NCBI GenBank assembly: GCA_965246795.1
Contig: CBDFFN010000021.1
Location: 1-64,000 of the forward strand
Length of the DNA: 64,000 nt
Direction of reading: 5' to 3'
From: JAJXWB01 sp965246795
GTDB lineage: Bacteria > Pseudomonadota > Alphaproteobacteria > Rhizobiales > Beijerinckiaceae
Position 1 is the first letter of the stretch, and each line of letters begins with the position of its first letter. Below, in pieces: positions 17,668 through 24,437 of this stretch. Both the position numbers and the translations under genes were made by a program. Below the pieces are notes generated by a model that did not search any database, was not told where the DNA came from, and saw nothing but the letters and a program-made list of their open reading frames with translations.

Positions 17668-18415
17668 GGCCGGATCCCATATAGGCCTCGCGCACTTGCG
17701 GATTCTTCGACACGACGTCGTAGGGCCCTTCGGCGAGGACCGATCCGCGCGTGAGAACCGTGATCGTGTCGGAAAGATCGGACACGACGTTGAGATTATG
17801 TTCGACCATCAGCACGGTACGGTTCACCGCGACGCGCTTGATCAACGCCGATACGCGGTCGATGTCCTCATGGCCCATGCCGGCCATCGGCTCGTCAAGC
17901 AGCATCATCTCGGGATCGAGCGCCAGCGTCGTCGCGATCTCCAGAGCGCGCTTGCGGCCATAAGGCATTTCGACTGCGACAGTGTCGATAAAATCGGTGA
18001 GCCCGACATCTTCAAGCAAGGAACGCGCGCGACCGTTGAGCTTGTCGAGCACGCGTTTCGTGCGCCAGAAATCGAACGAGCCGCCGCGCGCGCGCTGCAG
18101 CGCAATCCGCACATTCTGCAGCGCAGTCAGATGCGGGAAGACAGCCGAAATCTGGAACGAGCGCACCACGCCGAGCCGCGCGATATCGGCGGATTTCAGT
18201 GCCGTGATGTCCTTGCCATTGAAAGTGATGCGTCCCTGCGTGGGCTCGAGAAACTTCGTCAGCAGGTTGAAGCAGGTGGTTTTGCCCGCGCCGTTCGGCC
18301 CGATCAGCGCGTGGATCGAACCGCGCTTCACGCGCAACGCGACATTGTTCACCGCGGTGAACCCGGCGAACTTCTTCGTCAGACCTTCCGTTTCGAGGAT
18401 GATGTCCTCGGCCAC
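17660..18415 (-). CDS. livG: Branched-chain amino acid ABC transporter ATP-binding protein LivG
   Basis: This 251-aa ATPase has Walker A GPNGAGKTT and Walker B MMLLDEPMAGMG. The signature loop here reads MPYGRKRALE, with the usual LSxG replaced by PYG as is typical of LivG. The GTG at 18415 was chosen because it gives VAEDIILETEGLTKKFAGF and has a GGGAG site upstream. The frame stays open to 18592, but that stretch is not family-like. It is the first gene of the liv operon. The 177-bp gap upstream separates it from the thioesterase and may hold the promoter. No livK is found on either side. Confidence 0.94.
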   Translation of the reverse strand: MAEDIILETEGLTKKFAGFTAVNNVALRVKRGSIHALIGPNGAGKTTCFNLLTKFLEPTQGRITFNGKDITALKSADIARLGVVRSFQISAVFPHLTALQNVRIALQRARGGSFDFWRTKRVLDKLNGRARSLLEDVGLTDFIDTVAVEMPYGRKRALEIATTLALDPEMMLLDEPMAGMGHEDIDRVSALIKRVAVNRTVLMVEHNLNVVSDLSDTITVLTRGSVLAEGPYDVVSKNPQVREAYMGSGHA

Positions 18416-18592
18416 GCATCGCTCCCTGTCCCGGCCCGCACTCGTCGAGGAGCTTGCGGTTTCGGCGGACCCTAATGAAAGCGGGGCATTATTCAAGTGG
18501 ATGGGTATGGGACGAAGGGCGCAGGGTCCGCGCTGTTCGACGCCGATGACCTTCGGCCAAACCCTGTCGCAAACAGGCGACGTTCTGCTCAT

Positions 18593-19075
18593 TCAACTTG
18601 CATTTCGCCGCGCCAACGAAATCCCCTGCCCCATCCGCGCCGGCATCGGTTCGGCCGACCGCTCCGTCTCGATCCGTTCGATCGCGGCGAGCGCGTCGGC
18701 CGGGAAAGGCGCGGCGCGCGGTGCACCGCCCGCCTGCGAGACGCAGAGAAAAATCTGCTCCGTCGATGCTGCGAGCCGGCCGTCTTCGCCAAAGATGTCG
18801 GCCCACAGATGCAGGCGTTTCGCATCATGGGCGAGAATGCGCGCTTGCGCCGTGAACGCTTCGCCCGGTCGCAGTTCCGCAAGATAGTGGATCGTCGCCG
18901 TCAGCGTGTAGATCGTCGGACTGTCGGCGCTGCGGCCGTCCTGCTGCAAACCGATACGCGCCATCAGGCGATCGAGCGTGCGGCTGAAAACGAGCGCGTA
19001 ATAGGCGTCGTTCATGTGGCCGTTGTAGTCGATCCATTCCTCGACGACGGTTCCGGAGAAGAGCGGCGCGTCCAC
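18593..19075 (-). CDS. Hot-dog-fold acyl-CoA thioesterase
   Basis: The 160-aa protein has the 4-hydroxybenzoyl-CoA-thioesterase-like opening VEEWIDYNGHMNDAYY with the catalytic-type Asp17. It continues with the hot-dog strand pattern typical of single-domain thioesterases. It resembles the thioesterase domain found fused to, or beside, carnitine 3-dehydrogenase, which makes betainyl-CoA a possible substrate; that is inference only. It lies upstream of the liv operon in the same direction, with a 177-bp gap, and 32 bases downstream of the feuQ stop. It could belong to either transcript. Confidence 0.82.
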   Translation of the reverse strand: MDAPLFSGTVVEEWIDYNGHMNDAYYALVFSRTLDRLMARIGLQQDGRSADSPTIYTLTATIHYLAELRPGEAFTAQARILAHDAKRLHLWADIFGEDGRLAASTEQIFLCVSQAGGAPRAAPFPADALAAIERIETERSAEPMPARMGQGISLARRNAS

Positions 19076-19107
19076 AAATATCCTCGTTCAGGGACGCGAC
19101 TTCTGGA

Positions 19108-20490
19108 TCATCCCGTGATGCCCGGCAACCGCAGCGTTGCACGCACGCCGCCGAGCGGCCCGGAGTCGAGCGCGAACGTGCCGCGATAGGCGGCGGCCAG
19201 ATCGCTGACGATGGAAAGGCCGAGCCCCGAGCCCGGTTTCGTCTCGTCGAGCCGCTTGCCGCGCTTCACCGCCTCGGCGCGCTGCGTCGCGGAGAGGCCC
19301 GGCCCGTCGTCGTCGATATGGATGACGACATTGACGCGACCTGCAGCCGCTTCTTCCGTCCCGACCTCAACCTCGACGCGCGCCTGCGACCACTTGCAGG
19401 CATTGTCGAGGAGATTGCCGACCATCTCCTCGAAATCCTGCTTTTCGCCGAGGAAGCGCGTCGCCTCGGGCGCACGCATGCTGATGTCGCGGTCGCGGTA
19501 GATTTTGCCGAACGTGCGGTGCAGGCCGTCGAGCACGGGCGCGACTTCGGTCGTCGGCCCAATCGCGCCGGCACGCGCCGCAACACGCGCGCGGTCGAGA
19601 TAATAGCCGACCTGGTCGCGCATGATCGCCGCCTGCTCGCGCACTTTTGCGGCCAGCACGCCATCGTCGCCGGGGTCCTCGTTCGTCAGCACGCTGAGCG
19701 GCGTCTTCAACGCATGAGCAAGATTACCGACCTGCACGCGGGCGCGCTCGACGATGTCGTGATTGGCAGCGATCAGCAGGTTGAGTTCGTCGGCAAGCGG
19801 CGCGACGTCGGGCGGGAATCGGCCTTCGATCCGCTGCGCCTCGCCCAGTCGCACATCCTCGATGGAATCCTCGAGTTGACGCAGGGGTCGCAATCCGATG
19901 CGAACTTGAGCCGCGGTCACCGCCAGAAGTCCCGCGGCAAGCATCGCGAAGATGACGCCGAGCGCCGCATCGAAGCCGGCGATTTGGCTAGACATCTCCT
20001 CCGTCGTCGATGCGACCTGAACAAGAAAGATGCCGTTGTCGCCAGTGTCGATCGTCCGCTCGACGATGCGCATGCTGCGGCCGCCGGGTCCCGTAACGGT
20101 GCCGGAGCGGGCTCCGCCGACGCCTGGGCGTATACCTAAATCGGCAAGTTTCGGCAATTGTGCGGTGAAGAGCGACTTTGAGGTGCGTGCCTCGCCCTTC
20201 TTGCCGTCGTCGACCCGCGTGATCTGCCAGTAGCGCCCGGACGCGACAAGATCGAATTGCGGATCGCCAAGCGATCCAGGATCTTCGTCGCTGCTGCCGT
20301 TGGCGACTTCGGCGACAAGCGCGCGCAGATAGACGCTGAGACGCTCGTCGAACGCCTCCTGCAATTCATGCTGATGGTAAAGGGATAAGGTCAGTCCGCC
20401 AGCGATGAGGATCAGCAGTGTCCACGCCGTGGACAGAATAAAGAGGCGCTTGGGGATCGAGGCATTGCGCCACGCACCGCGCCATTTCAT
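19108..20490 (-). CDS. feuQ: Membrane sensor histidine kinase, FeuQ/PhoQ-like
   Basis: This 460-aa kinase has a short cytoplasmic lead, helix 1 (about residues 16-36), a periplasmic sensor of about 130 residues and helix 2 (about 175-197). A HAMP-like linker follows, then a HisKA with His259 in the PhoQ-type motif NLAHALKTPLSVL. The HATPase has a DDDGPGLS box and GSGLGLSIVSDLA. It overlaps the regulator by four bases (ATGA). The order feuN-feuP-feuQ in rhizobia (small periplasmic inhibitor, regulator, kinase) is matched here, so FeuQ is the best candidate. In Sinorhizobium that system controls cyclic glucan export and hypo-osmotic adaptation. Orthology is inferred from gene order and H-box type. 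Confidence 0.85.
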   Translation of the reverse strand: MKWRGAWRNASIPKRLFILSTAWTLLILIAGGLTLSLYHQHELQEAFDERLSVYLRALVAEVANGSSDEDPGSLGDPQFDLVASGRYWQITRVDDGKKGEARTSKSLFTAQLPKLADLGIRPGVGGARSGTVTGPGGRSMRIVERTIDTGDNGIFLVQVASTTEEMSSQIAGFDAALGVIFAMLAAGLLAVTAAQVRIGLRPLRQLEDSIEDVRLGEAQRIEGRFPPDVAPLADELNLLIAANHDIVERARVQVGNLAHALKTPLSVLTNEDPGDDGVLAAKVREQAAIMRDQVGYYLDRARVAARAGAIGPTTEVAPVLDGLHRTFGKIYRDRDISMRAPEATRFLGEKQDFEEMVGNLLDNACKWSQARVEVEVGTEEAAAGRVNVVIHIDDDGPGLSATQRAEAVKRGKRLDETKPGSGLGLSIVSDLAAAYRGTFALDSGPLGGVRATLRLPGITG

Positions 20491-21170
20491 CGCGCATCCG
20501 GCGCCGCAGGCCCGGGCGGCGACGCCATGTAGCCGAGACCACGCACGGTCTGGATCACTTCGGCGCCAATTTTCTTGCGCAGACGTCCGATGAAGACTTC
20601 GATCGTGTTCGAGTCGCGATCAAAATCCTGATCGTAAAGATGTTCGATGATTTCCGCGCGCGAAACGACGCGGCCGAGATGGTGCATAAGATAGGCGATG
20701 AGCCGATATTCGTGCGACGTCAATTTCGCCGGCACGCCATCGACTGTCACGCGCCCTGCCTTTGTGTCGAGCCGTACGGTGCCGCACACGATCTCGGATG
20801 TCGCATGGCCAGTGGCACGTCGCAGCAGCGCGCGCAGCCGCGCCAGCAATTCCTCCATGTGGAACGGCTTCGCGAGATAATCGTCTGCGCCGGCATCGAA
20901 ACCCTCGACCTTCTCGCTCCAACGATCGCGCGCGGTGAGGATCAGCACGGGCATGCGATGCCCGGCGGCGCGCCATGCCGACAGGACCGAGATTCCATCG
21001 CGCTTCGGCAAGCCGATATCGAGCACGACGGCATCATAAGGCTCGGTTTCGCCGAGGAAATGTCCCTCTTCGCCATTGAGGGCGTGGTCGACGGCATAAC
21101 CGGCCTTGCCCAAGGCGGTGACCAGCTGGCGGTTGATGTCCTTGTCGTCCTCGACAACGAGAATTCGCAT
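20487..21170 (-). CDS. feuP: OmpR-family response regulator, FeuP/PhoP-like
   Basis: The 227-aa regulator has a receiver domain with acidic residues 7-9 (VEDD), phospho-acceptor Asp51 in VVLDIGLPKRDG and a conserved Lys in YLAKPF. It has a C-terminal winged helix with the ending VIQTVRGLGYMA. Translation is coupled to the kinase through an ATGA overlap. The small PepSY-like gene starts 20 bases upstream on the same strand, so the three form one operon. The likely targets (cyclic beta-glucan export, envelope genes) come from the rhizobial FeuPQ literature and are not shown by this sequence. Confidence 0.88.
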   Translation of the reverse strand: MRILVVEDDKDINRQLVTALGKAGYAVDHALNGEEGHFLGETEPYDAVVLDIGLPKRDGISVLSAWRAAGHRMPVLILTARDRWSEKVEGFDAGADDYLAKPFHMEELLARLRALLRRATGHATSEIVCGTVRLDTKAGRVTVDGVPAKLTSHEYRLIAYLMHHLGRVVSRAEIIEHLYDQDFDRDSNTIEVFIGRLRKKIGAEVIQTVRGLGYMASPPGPAAPDAR

Positions 21171-21189
21171 GTCCGACCTCCGGGCCGCG

Positions 21190-21498
21190 CTAATGCGGCG
21201 TGGATTGCGGACGGCCCGTCGCTGCGTCGACCGTCGAACGGATCACGCGACCGTTCCGGTCGAGCACGCTGATCTCGTAGACCAGTGTGCCGTTCGACCG
21301 GCAAAGTCTGGCATCGAGCGCTTCGCCACGGACCGCGCCGGCTGTCGAACGGACAACGGCGAAAGGTTCGGCAAGACGCTCGGCCTTAATGCGCTCCCGC
21401 GTTTCGGCCTTCGAGAAACAAAGCCGGTCGCCGTCCTCTGCTGCCATCGCCGGTGCGGCGATGAGCACGATGCCAAGGCAGGCAATCCGCAACTTCAT
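21190..21498 (-). CDS. feuN: Small periplasmic PepSY-like protein, probable FeuN-type inhibitor
   Basis: This 102-aa protein has a clear signal peptide (residues 1-20, ending APAMAA) and two Cys residues (C28, C67). The C-terminal half reads LVYEISVLDRNGRVIRS followed by TVDAATG, which matches the PepSY pattern in which a strand is followed by a VDAxTG turn. It is the first gene of a three-gene operon with the regulator and kinase. In Sinorhizobium meliloti a small periplasmic protein, FeuN, precedes feuP and feuQ and represses the system. By size, location and position this is the equivalent. I see no experimental support in the sequence itself. Confidence 0.7.
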   Translation of the reverse strand: MKLRIACLGIVLIAAPAMAAEDGDRLCFSKAETRERIKAERLAEPFAVVRSTAGAVRGEALDARLCRSNGTLVYEISVLDRNGRVIRSTVDAATGRPQSTPH

Positions 21499-21554
21499 GG
21501 CGGACCTTTATCCCGATGTCGCGTGAACCGAAGCTGAATATGAACGGCCCGCGC

Positions 21555-21899
21555 TCATCGCGCCAGCCGGCCGTGCCGTTCCTCTTCTTCCAATGTACCA
21601 AGTTTTTCCTCGATCCGATCGAGCACGGATTGTGTTTTTGATGTGCGGTGAACACGCGCTTCCTCCGTCGCCTCGCGGATAGCCGTCGCGATGTCGCGCA
21701 GGGCCGTAATCATGTCGGCCGACCCGACATTGGACATCACCAACCCGCCTGCGATCACACTCTCGGGCGGCGGTGGATTTTCGGTGCGTGCTCGGTCGCC
21801 GAGCCGGTGGCCCTGCCGCGCCGCAAGGATGCCGCCGATCACCGTCCCGACCGCGCCGATGACGAGCGGCAGATTTTCAGCGGTGATAATATCGGCCAT
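21555..21899 (-). CDS. Phage-block small membrane-anchored protein with C-terminal coiled coil
   Basis: The 114-aa protein has an N-terminal hydrophobic segment (about residues 10-27, PLVIGAVGTVIGGILAA), a proline-rich linker and a C-terminal amphipathic helix. That helix is rich in Glu, Arg and Thr (about 60-110) and probably forms a coiled coil. The gene overlaps the upstream membrane protein by 23 bases and is the most distal gene of the minus-strand phage/GTA block. One membrane anchor plus a coiled coil would suit a lysis accessory protein, but nothing more specific can be said. No homologue is recognised. Confidence 0.6.
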   Translation of the reverse strand: MADIITAENLPLVIGAVGTVIGGILAARQGHRLGDRARTENPPPPESVIAGGLVMSNVGSADMITALRDIATAIREATEEARVHRTSKTQSVLDRIEEKLGTLEEEERHGRLAR

Positions 21900-22302
21900 C
21901 GAACGCCGCCCGCCGCAAGGAAAGAAGCTCGAACGCCGCGAGCACGAGACAAATCGGGATGTTCGGCCCCCACGGCGTCCCCACCTTGTGCGCGCCGTAG
22001 ATCAGGATCGCGATTTGCACCCAGACGAATGCGCCGAGAAAAGCGCCGATCTGGCGAACGCGCGCGGTGCGCGGCCAGCGCCCGTTGATGATCAGCGCCG
22101 CGATGCGGCCACCCCCGACGATGCCGAAGGCGCTCGCCCAGAACGCCGCACCCAAGGCGCGAAAGCCGGCAAAGGCCGGTAGCGTCAGCGTATCGCCGGG
22201 CAACGCGAGCGTCAGCGCCCAAGCCAGCATGAGATAGGCGCAGAGCCATTCGAGCGAGCGGTCCTGCGCGACAAGTTTGTTGCGATCGAAGATCGTGTCC
22301 AT
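21877..22302 (-). CDS. Phage-block polytopic membrane protein of unknown function
   Basis: The 141-aa protein has four hydrophobic segments (about residues 18-36, 44-66, 84-104 and 112-128) separated by short loops. The stop and start overlap its neighbours' ends (eight bases from the upstream small gene, 23-base overlap downstream), which indicates one transcript with the endolysin. It could be a holin or an accessory membrane protein, but has no motif that settles this. Similar four-helix proteins are found beside phage lysis genes in other Rhizobiales; that is recollection rather than a search result. Confidence 0.6.
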   Translation of the reverse strand: MDTIFDRNKLVAQDRSLEWLCAYLMLAWALTLALPGDTLTLPAFAGFRALGAAFWASAFGIVGGGRIAALIINGRWPRTARVRQIGAFLGAFVWVQIAILIYGAHKVGTPWGPNIPICLVLAAFELLSLRRAAFDGRYYHR

Positions 22303-22309
22303 GACAGTT

Positions 22310-22489
22310 TCACCCGCAGCGGACGCGCACGAGCGCGGGCTTCCATTCGCCGTTTACCGGCACCTCGGCCTTGCGGGGACCGAGCGCCGCAATGGCATTG
22401 CAGGCGCCAGGCTCCAGCCGAAACTGATGCCGCACCGGACAATTTGTGGGCTGCCCAACGAGGCAGAAGAGGATTGTCGCAAGCGTCAT
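22310..22489 (-). CDS. Small cysteine-containing phage-block protein
   Basis: A 59-aa frame starts MTLATILFCLVGQPTNCPV and ends VRVRCG, with four Cys residues and a short hydrophobic start. It fits between the lipoprotein stop and the next start with nine and seven bases to spare. The ribosome binding site is weak. Short genes with the same layout (hydrophobic start, scattered Cys) are common in alphaproteobacterial prophage tail ends. Support is positional, so confidence is modest. Confidence 0.45.
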   Translation of the reverse strand: MTLATILFCLVGQPTNCPVRHQFRLEPGACNAIAALGPRKAEVPVNGEWKPALVRVRCG

Positions 22490-22497
22490 TTGCAGCG

Positions 22498-22788
22498 TTA
22501 CTTGATTGTCGACGCGCCGGTGACGACGCCGCCGAGGGCACCGCAGACAAGGGCCGACACGACGTAGATCTGGCCTGTCGTGCCGACAGCAGCCTCGCCG
22601 GCGCCGACGGCATCTTCGATGCGGCCCGCTAACGCAGCAGCCGTCGACACGCCGCAGACCAGCGCCTTTGCGCCGGACCGCAGGCTTGCAAAGCTCGGCG
22701 TGGACGGATCGGGCGTCGCAAGCCTCTCGAAGTCTGCGCAGCCGGCAAGTAAAACGACGAGCCCGATCGAAAGGAAAATTTTGGACAC
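22498..22788 (-). CDS. Small lipoprotein in the lysis-like cassette
   Basis: The 96-aa product starts at a GTG preceded by GAGG. The first 20 residues are a lipoprotein signal with lipobox LLAGC, so Cys at about residue 18 would be lipid-modified. The mature part has a further small-residue-rich segment near the C-terminus (QIYVVSALVCGALGGVVTGA) that could be a membrane-interacting helix. It lies between the endolysin side and small membrane genes, where phages often encode the outer-membrane spanin subunit. It lacks the proline-rich character of classic Rz1 proteins, so a spanin role is only a possibility. Confidence 0.6.
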   Translation of the reverse strand: MSKIFLSIGLVVLLAGCADFERLATPDPSTPSFASLRSGAKALVCGVSTAAALAGRIEDAVGAGEAAVGTTGQIYVVSALVCGALGGVVTGASTIK

Positions 22789-22833
22789 GTGTAGCCTCGC
22801 TGATTTGGGGATGTGAAAATGCACGCGACGCTG

Positions 22834-23067
22834 TCAGCGCGGGCCCTCGGGTCTCGTTTGCGCGACGATGAGCCCGCCAGCGGGTCGCACCTGCTGCGTC
22901 GCAGCCGGCGCAAGCGCGTTGGTCACCAGCTTCACGACGCCAATGAAGCCGGCGATGCGCGCGCTGGTCTCCTGCGAGAAGACTAGCGTCCAGTCGAAGC
23001 CGGCCATCGCGCCGGTGATGACGATGAGCAGGCTCATCGCAAATTGAATCCACTTATTGAAATACAT
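22834..23067 (-). CDS. Small membrane protein next to the endolysin (holin candidate)
   Basis: The 77-aa product has two hydrophobic stretches (about residues 7-27 and 35-55), and its N-terminus overlaps the endolysin 3' end by 14 bases. Two short helices, a small size and overlap with a lysozyme-like gene suggest a holin. There is no diagnostic motif, so this is inference from context. The neighbouring lipoprotein gene follows 45 bases downstream. Confidence 0.55.
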   Translation of the reverse strand: MYFNKWIQFAMSLLIVITGAMAGFDWTLVFSQETSARIAGFIGVVKLVTNALAPAATQQVRPAGGLIVAQTRPEGPR

Positions 23068-23662
23068 GAGGTTGCTCTCCTGCTTGTAGTGCGGATTCCG
23101 ACTGCTGCGCCAAAGCCGATTTCGTGCGCGTCAGAAACGCGCGGCGGCTCGCGAGCCCGTTGAGGCCCCCATTGATCGCGCGGGTGATCGCGGCGATGTC
23201 GTCGCGATCGGCATGCGCGTTGAGTTTGTGTTCGCGCCAGAATAGAGCCGCCGTCTGCGCAGCGATCGGGAAGACGGCGGCGTTCTCCGGCTGCGCGACA
23301 AGATCGACGCCGAGCAGGGTGCCGAAATGCTGGTAGTTGCGCCGGCCCGTCAGCTGGATTAGGCCGCGACCGCGAAATCTTGCACCATCGCCAGGCTGCG
23401 TGTTGCCGAGACTTTTGCGCCCGTCGTAGCGAGCGAAATAAGAGGTCGGGCCGATCTCGACGATCGCCGTGAAGCCGGCGCTCTCATGCGCGCATTGCGC
23501 GAGAAAATGCGCCTGCCGAAGCAATGTTTGAATGTCGAAAGTCCTGCACAGCTTGGGCAGCGCAGCGGCAAAACCATCGCAAATATCGATGCGCGCGTGG
23601 GGTGCGATGCGACGCAGGGCAGCCGGCCACTTCGCCGCATGCAATGATGCTTCGTCGGACAT
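23054..23662 (-). CDS. Phage-type endolysin, glycoside hydrolase family 19 (chitinase/lysozyme-like)
   Basis: The 202-aa protein has GH19-type features: FLAQCAHESAGF with the catalytic Glu, YDGRKSLGNTQPGDGARFRG and the downstream GRGLIQLTGRRNY block, and a later RAINGGLNG motif. No signal peptide is seen, so export would need a holin or similar route. The ATG at 23662 was chosen because upstream residues are unlike the family. It lies downstream of the tail genes of the GTA-like cluster, as in lytic cassettes. GTA clusters of the Rhodobacter type usually carry their lysis genes elsewhere, so its attachment here is notable. Confidence 0.85.
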   Translation of the reverse strand: MSDEASLHAAKWPAALRRIAPHARIDICDGFAAALPKLCRTFDIQTLLRQAHFLAQCAHESAGFTAIVEIGPTSYFARYDGRKSLGNTQPGDGARFRGRGLIQLTGRRNYQHFGTLLGVDLVAQPENAAVFPIAAQTAALFWREHKLNAHADRDDIAAITRAINGGLNGLASRRAFLTRTKSALAQQSESALQAGEQPHVFQ

Positions 23663-23711
23663 TCTGAAACTTTCGAAAATGATGCGTCTGGCTGGCAGCG
23701 GCGAATTTATG

Positions 23712-24293
23712 TCAGCCAAAGACCCAGGCGCTGCCTGTGCAGAGCACACCGGCGATCGTCGACCCGCCGCCCGTTACGGTGGCTCCGTATGCCGGCGACG
23801 CCACAGCATCACTAACCGTCGCACGCGCACCTTTGCGGGCCGTTGTTGCGGACGGCAATGCGGATGCCGTCGTCAATGGCATGATCGGCAGGCCAGTGAA
23901 CGCAAGAACGCCAACACTGTCGCGATATATCGCGACATCGTTCGCGGTCCCGAAGCCGAAACCTTCCTTGCCCGCACCGCCGAATTGCGGGCCGACCTGC
24001 GCAACTTGCGTTCCGCCCTGCGTCTTGAAGACGACGGCGTAGTTCTGAAGGTTTAGGTACGATCCGCCGCTTCCGGAATTGATCGTCATATTGCCGCCGG
24101 TGCCGTTACAGGCCCATGTGCGACCGTTCGCCGTCCAGCCCGCGCCCGACGAAAGACCGTTCACGATGTTGCCGGCCTGCGAAATCGTGCCGTCACCGGT
24201 CGGGTTTATGTTGATCTGCCCGTCGTTCTGCCACGAGAAGATTTCTGCGCCCGCCGTACCAGTGCTGTTCGCTGTCGAACGCTTCACCGTCAC
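23712..24293 (-). CDS. Phage tail-fibre-like protein, in frame with the hub-tailspike gene after an amber codon
   Basis: From the GTG at 24293 the product is 193 aa: Gly/Ser/Thr/Asn-rich, with beta-structured repeats like phage tail-fibre ends (GTISQAGNIVNGLSSG, GGNMTINSGSGGSYLNL, FGFGTANDVAIYRD). The frame is open upstream to 24437 (48 further codons, including GPTIFTGNGGDTL), where it meets the TAG stop of the preceding hub-tailspike gene in the same frame. It is therefore either the C-terminal part of that protein cut off by a nonsense codon, a readthrough extension, or a separate short gene. No good ribosome binding site was found for the GTG. Confidence 0.55.
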   Translation of the reverse strand: MTVKRSTANSTGTAGAEIFSWQNDGQININPTGDGTISQAGNIVNGLSSGAGWTANGRTWACNGTGGNMTINSGSGGSYLNLQNYAVVFKTQGGTQVAQVGPQFGGAGKEGFGFGTANDVAIYRDSVGVLAFTGLPIMPLTTASALPSATTARKGARATVSDAVASPAYGATVTGGGSTIAGVLCTGSAWVFG

Positions 24294-24437
24294 GAGCTTC
24301 GCGGAACTGCTGGCCTGATCCGCGACCGGCTGGACGAGAGTGTCGCCGCCATTACCCGTAAAGATTGTCGGACCTAACAGGTTCGGATAGCCGGCAATGC
24401 CGGACTTGATGCGTCGGAAGATCGAAGGCGTAAGGTC

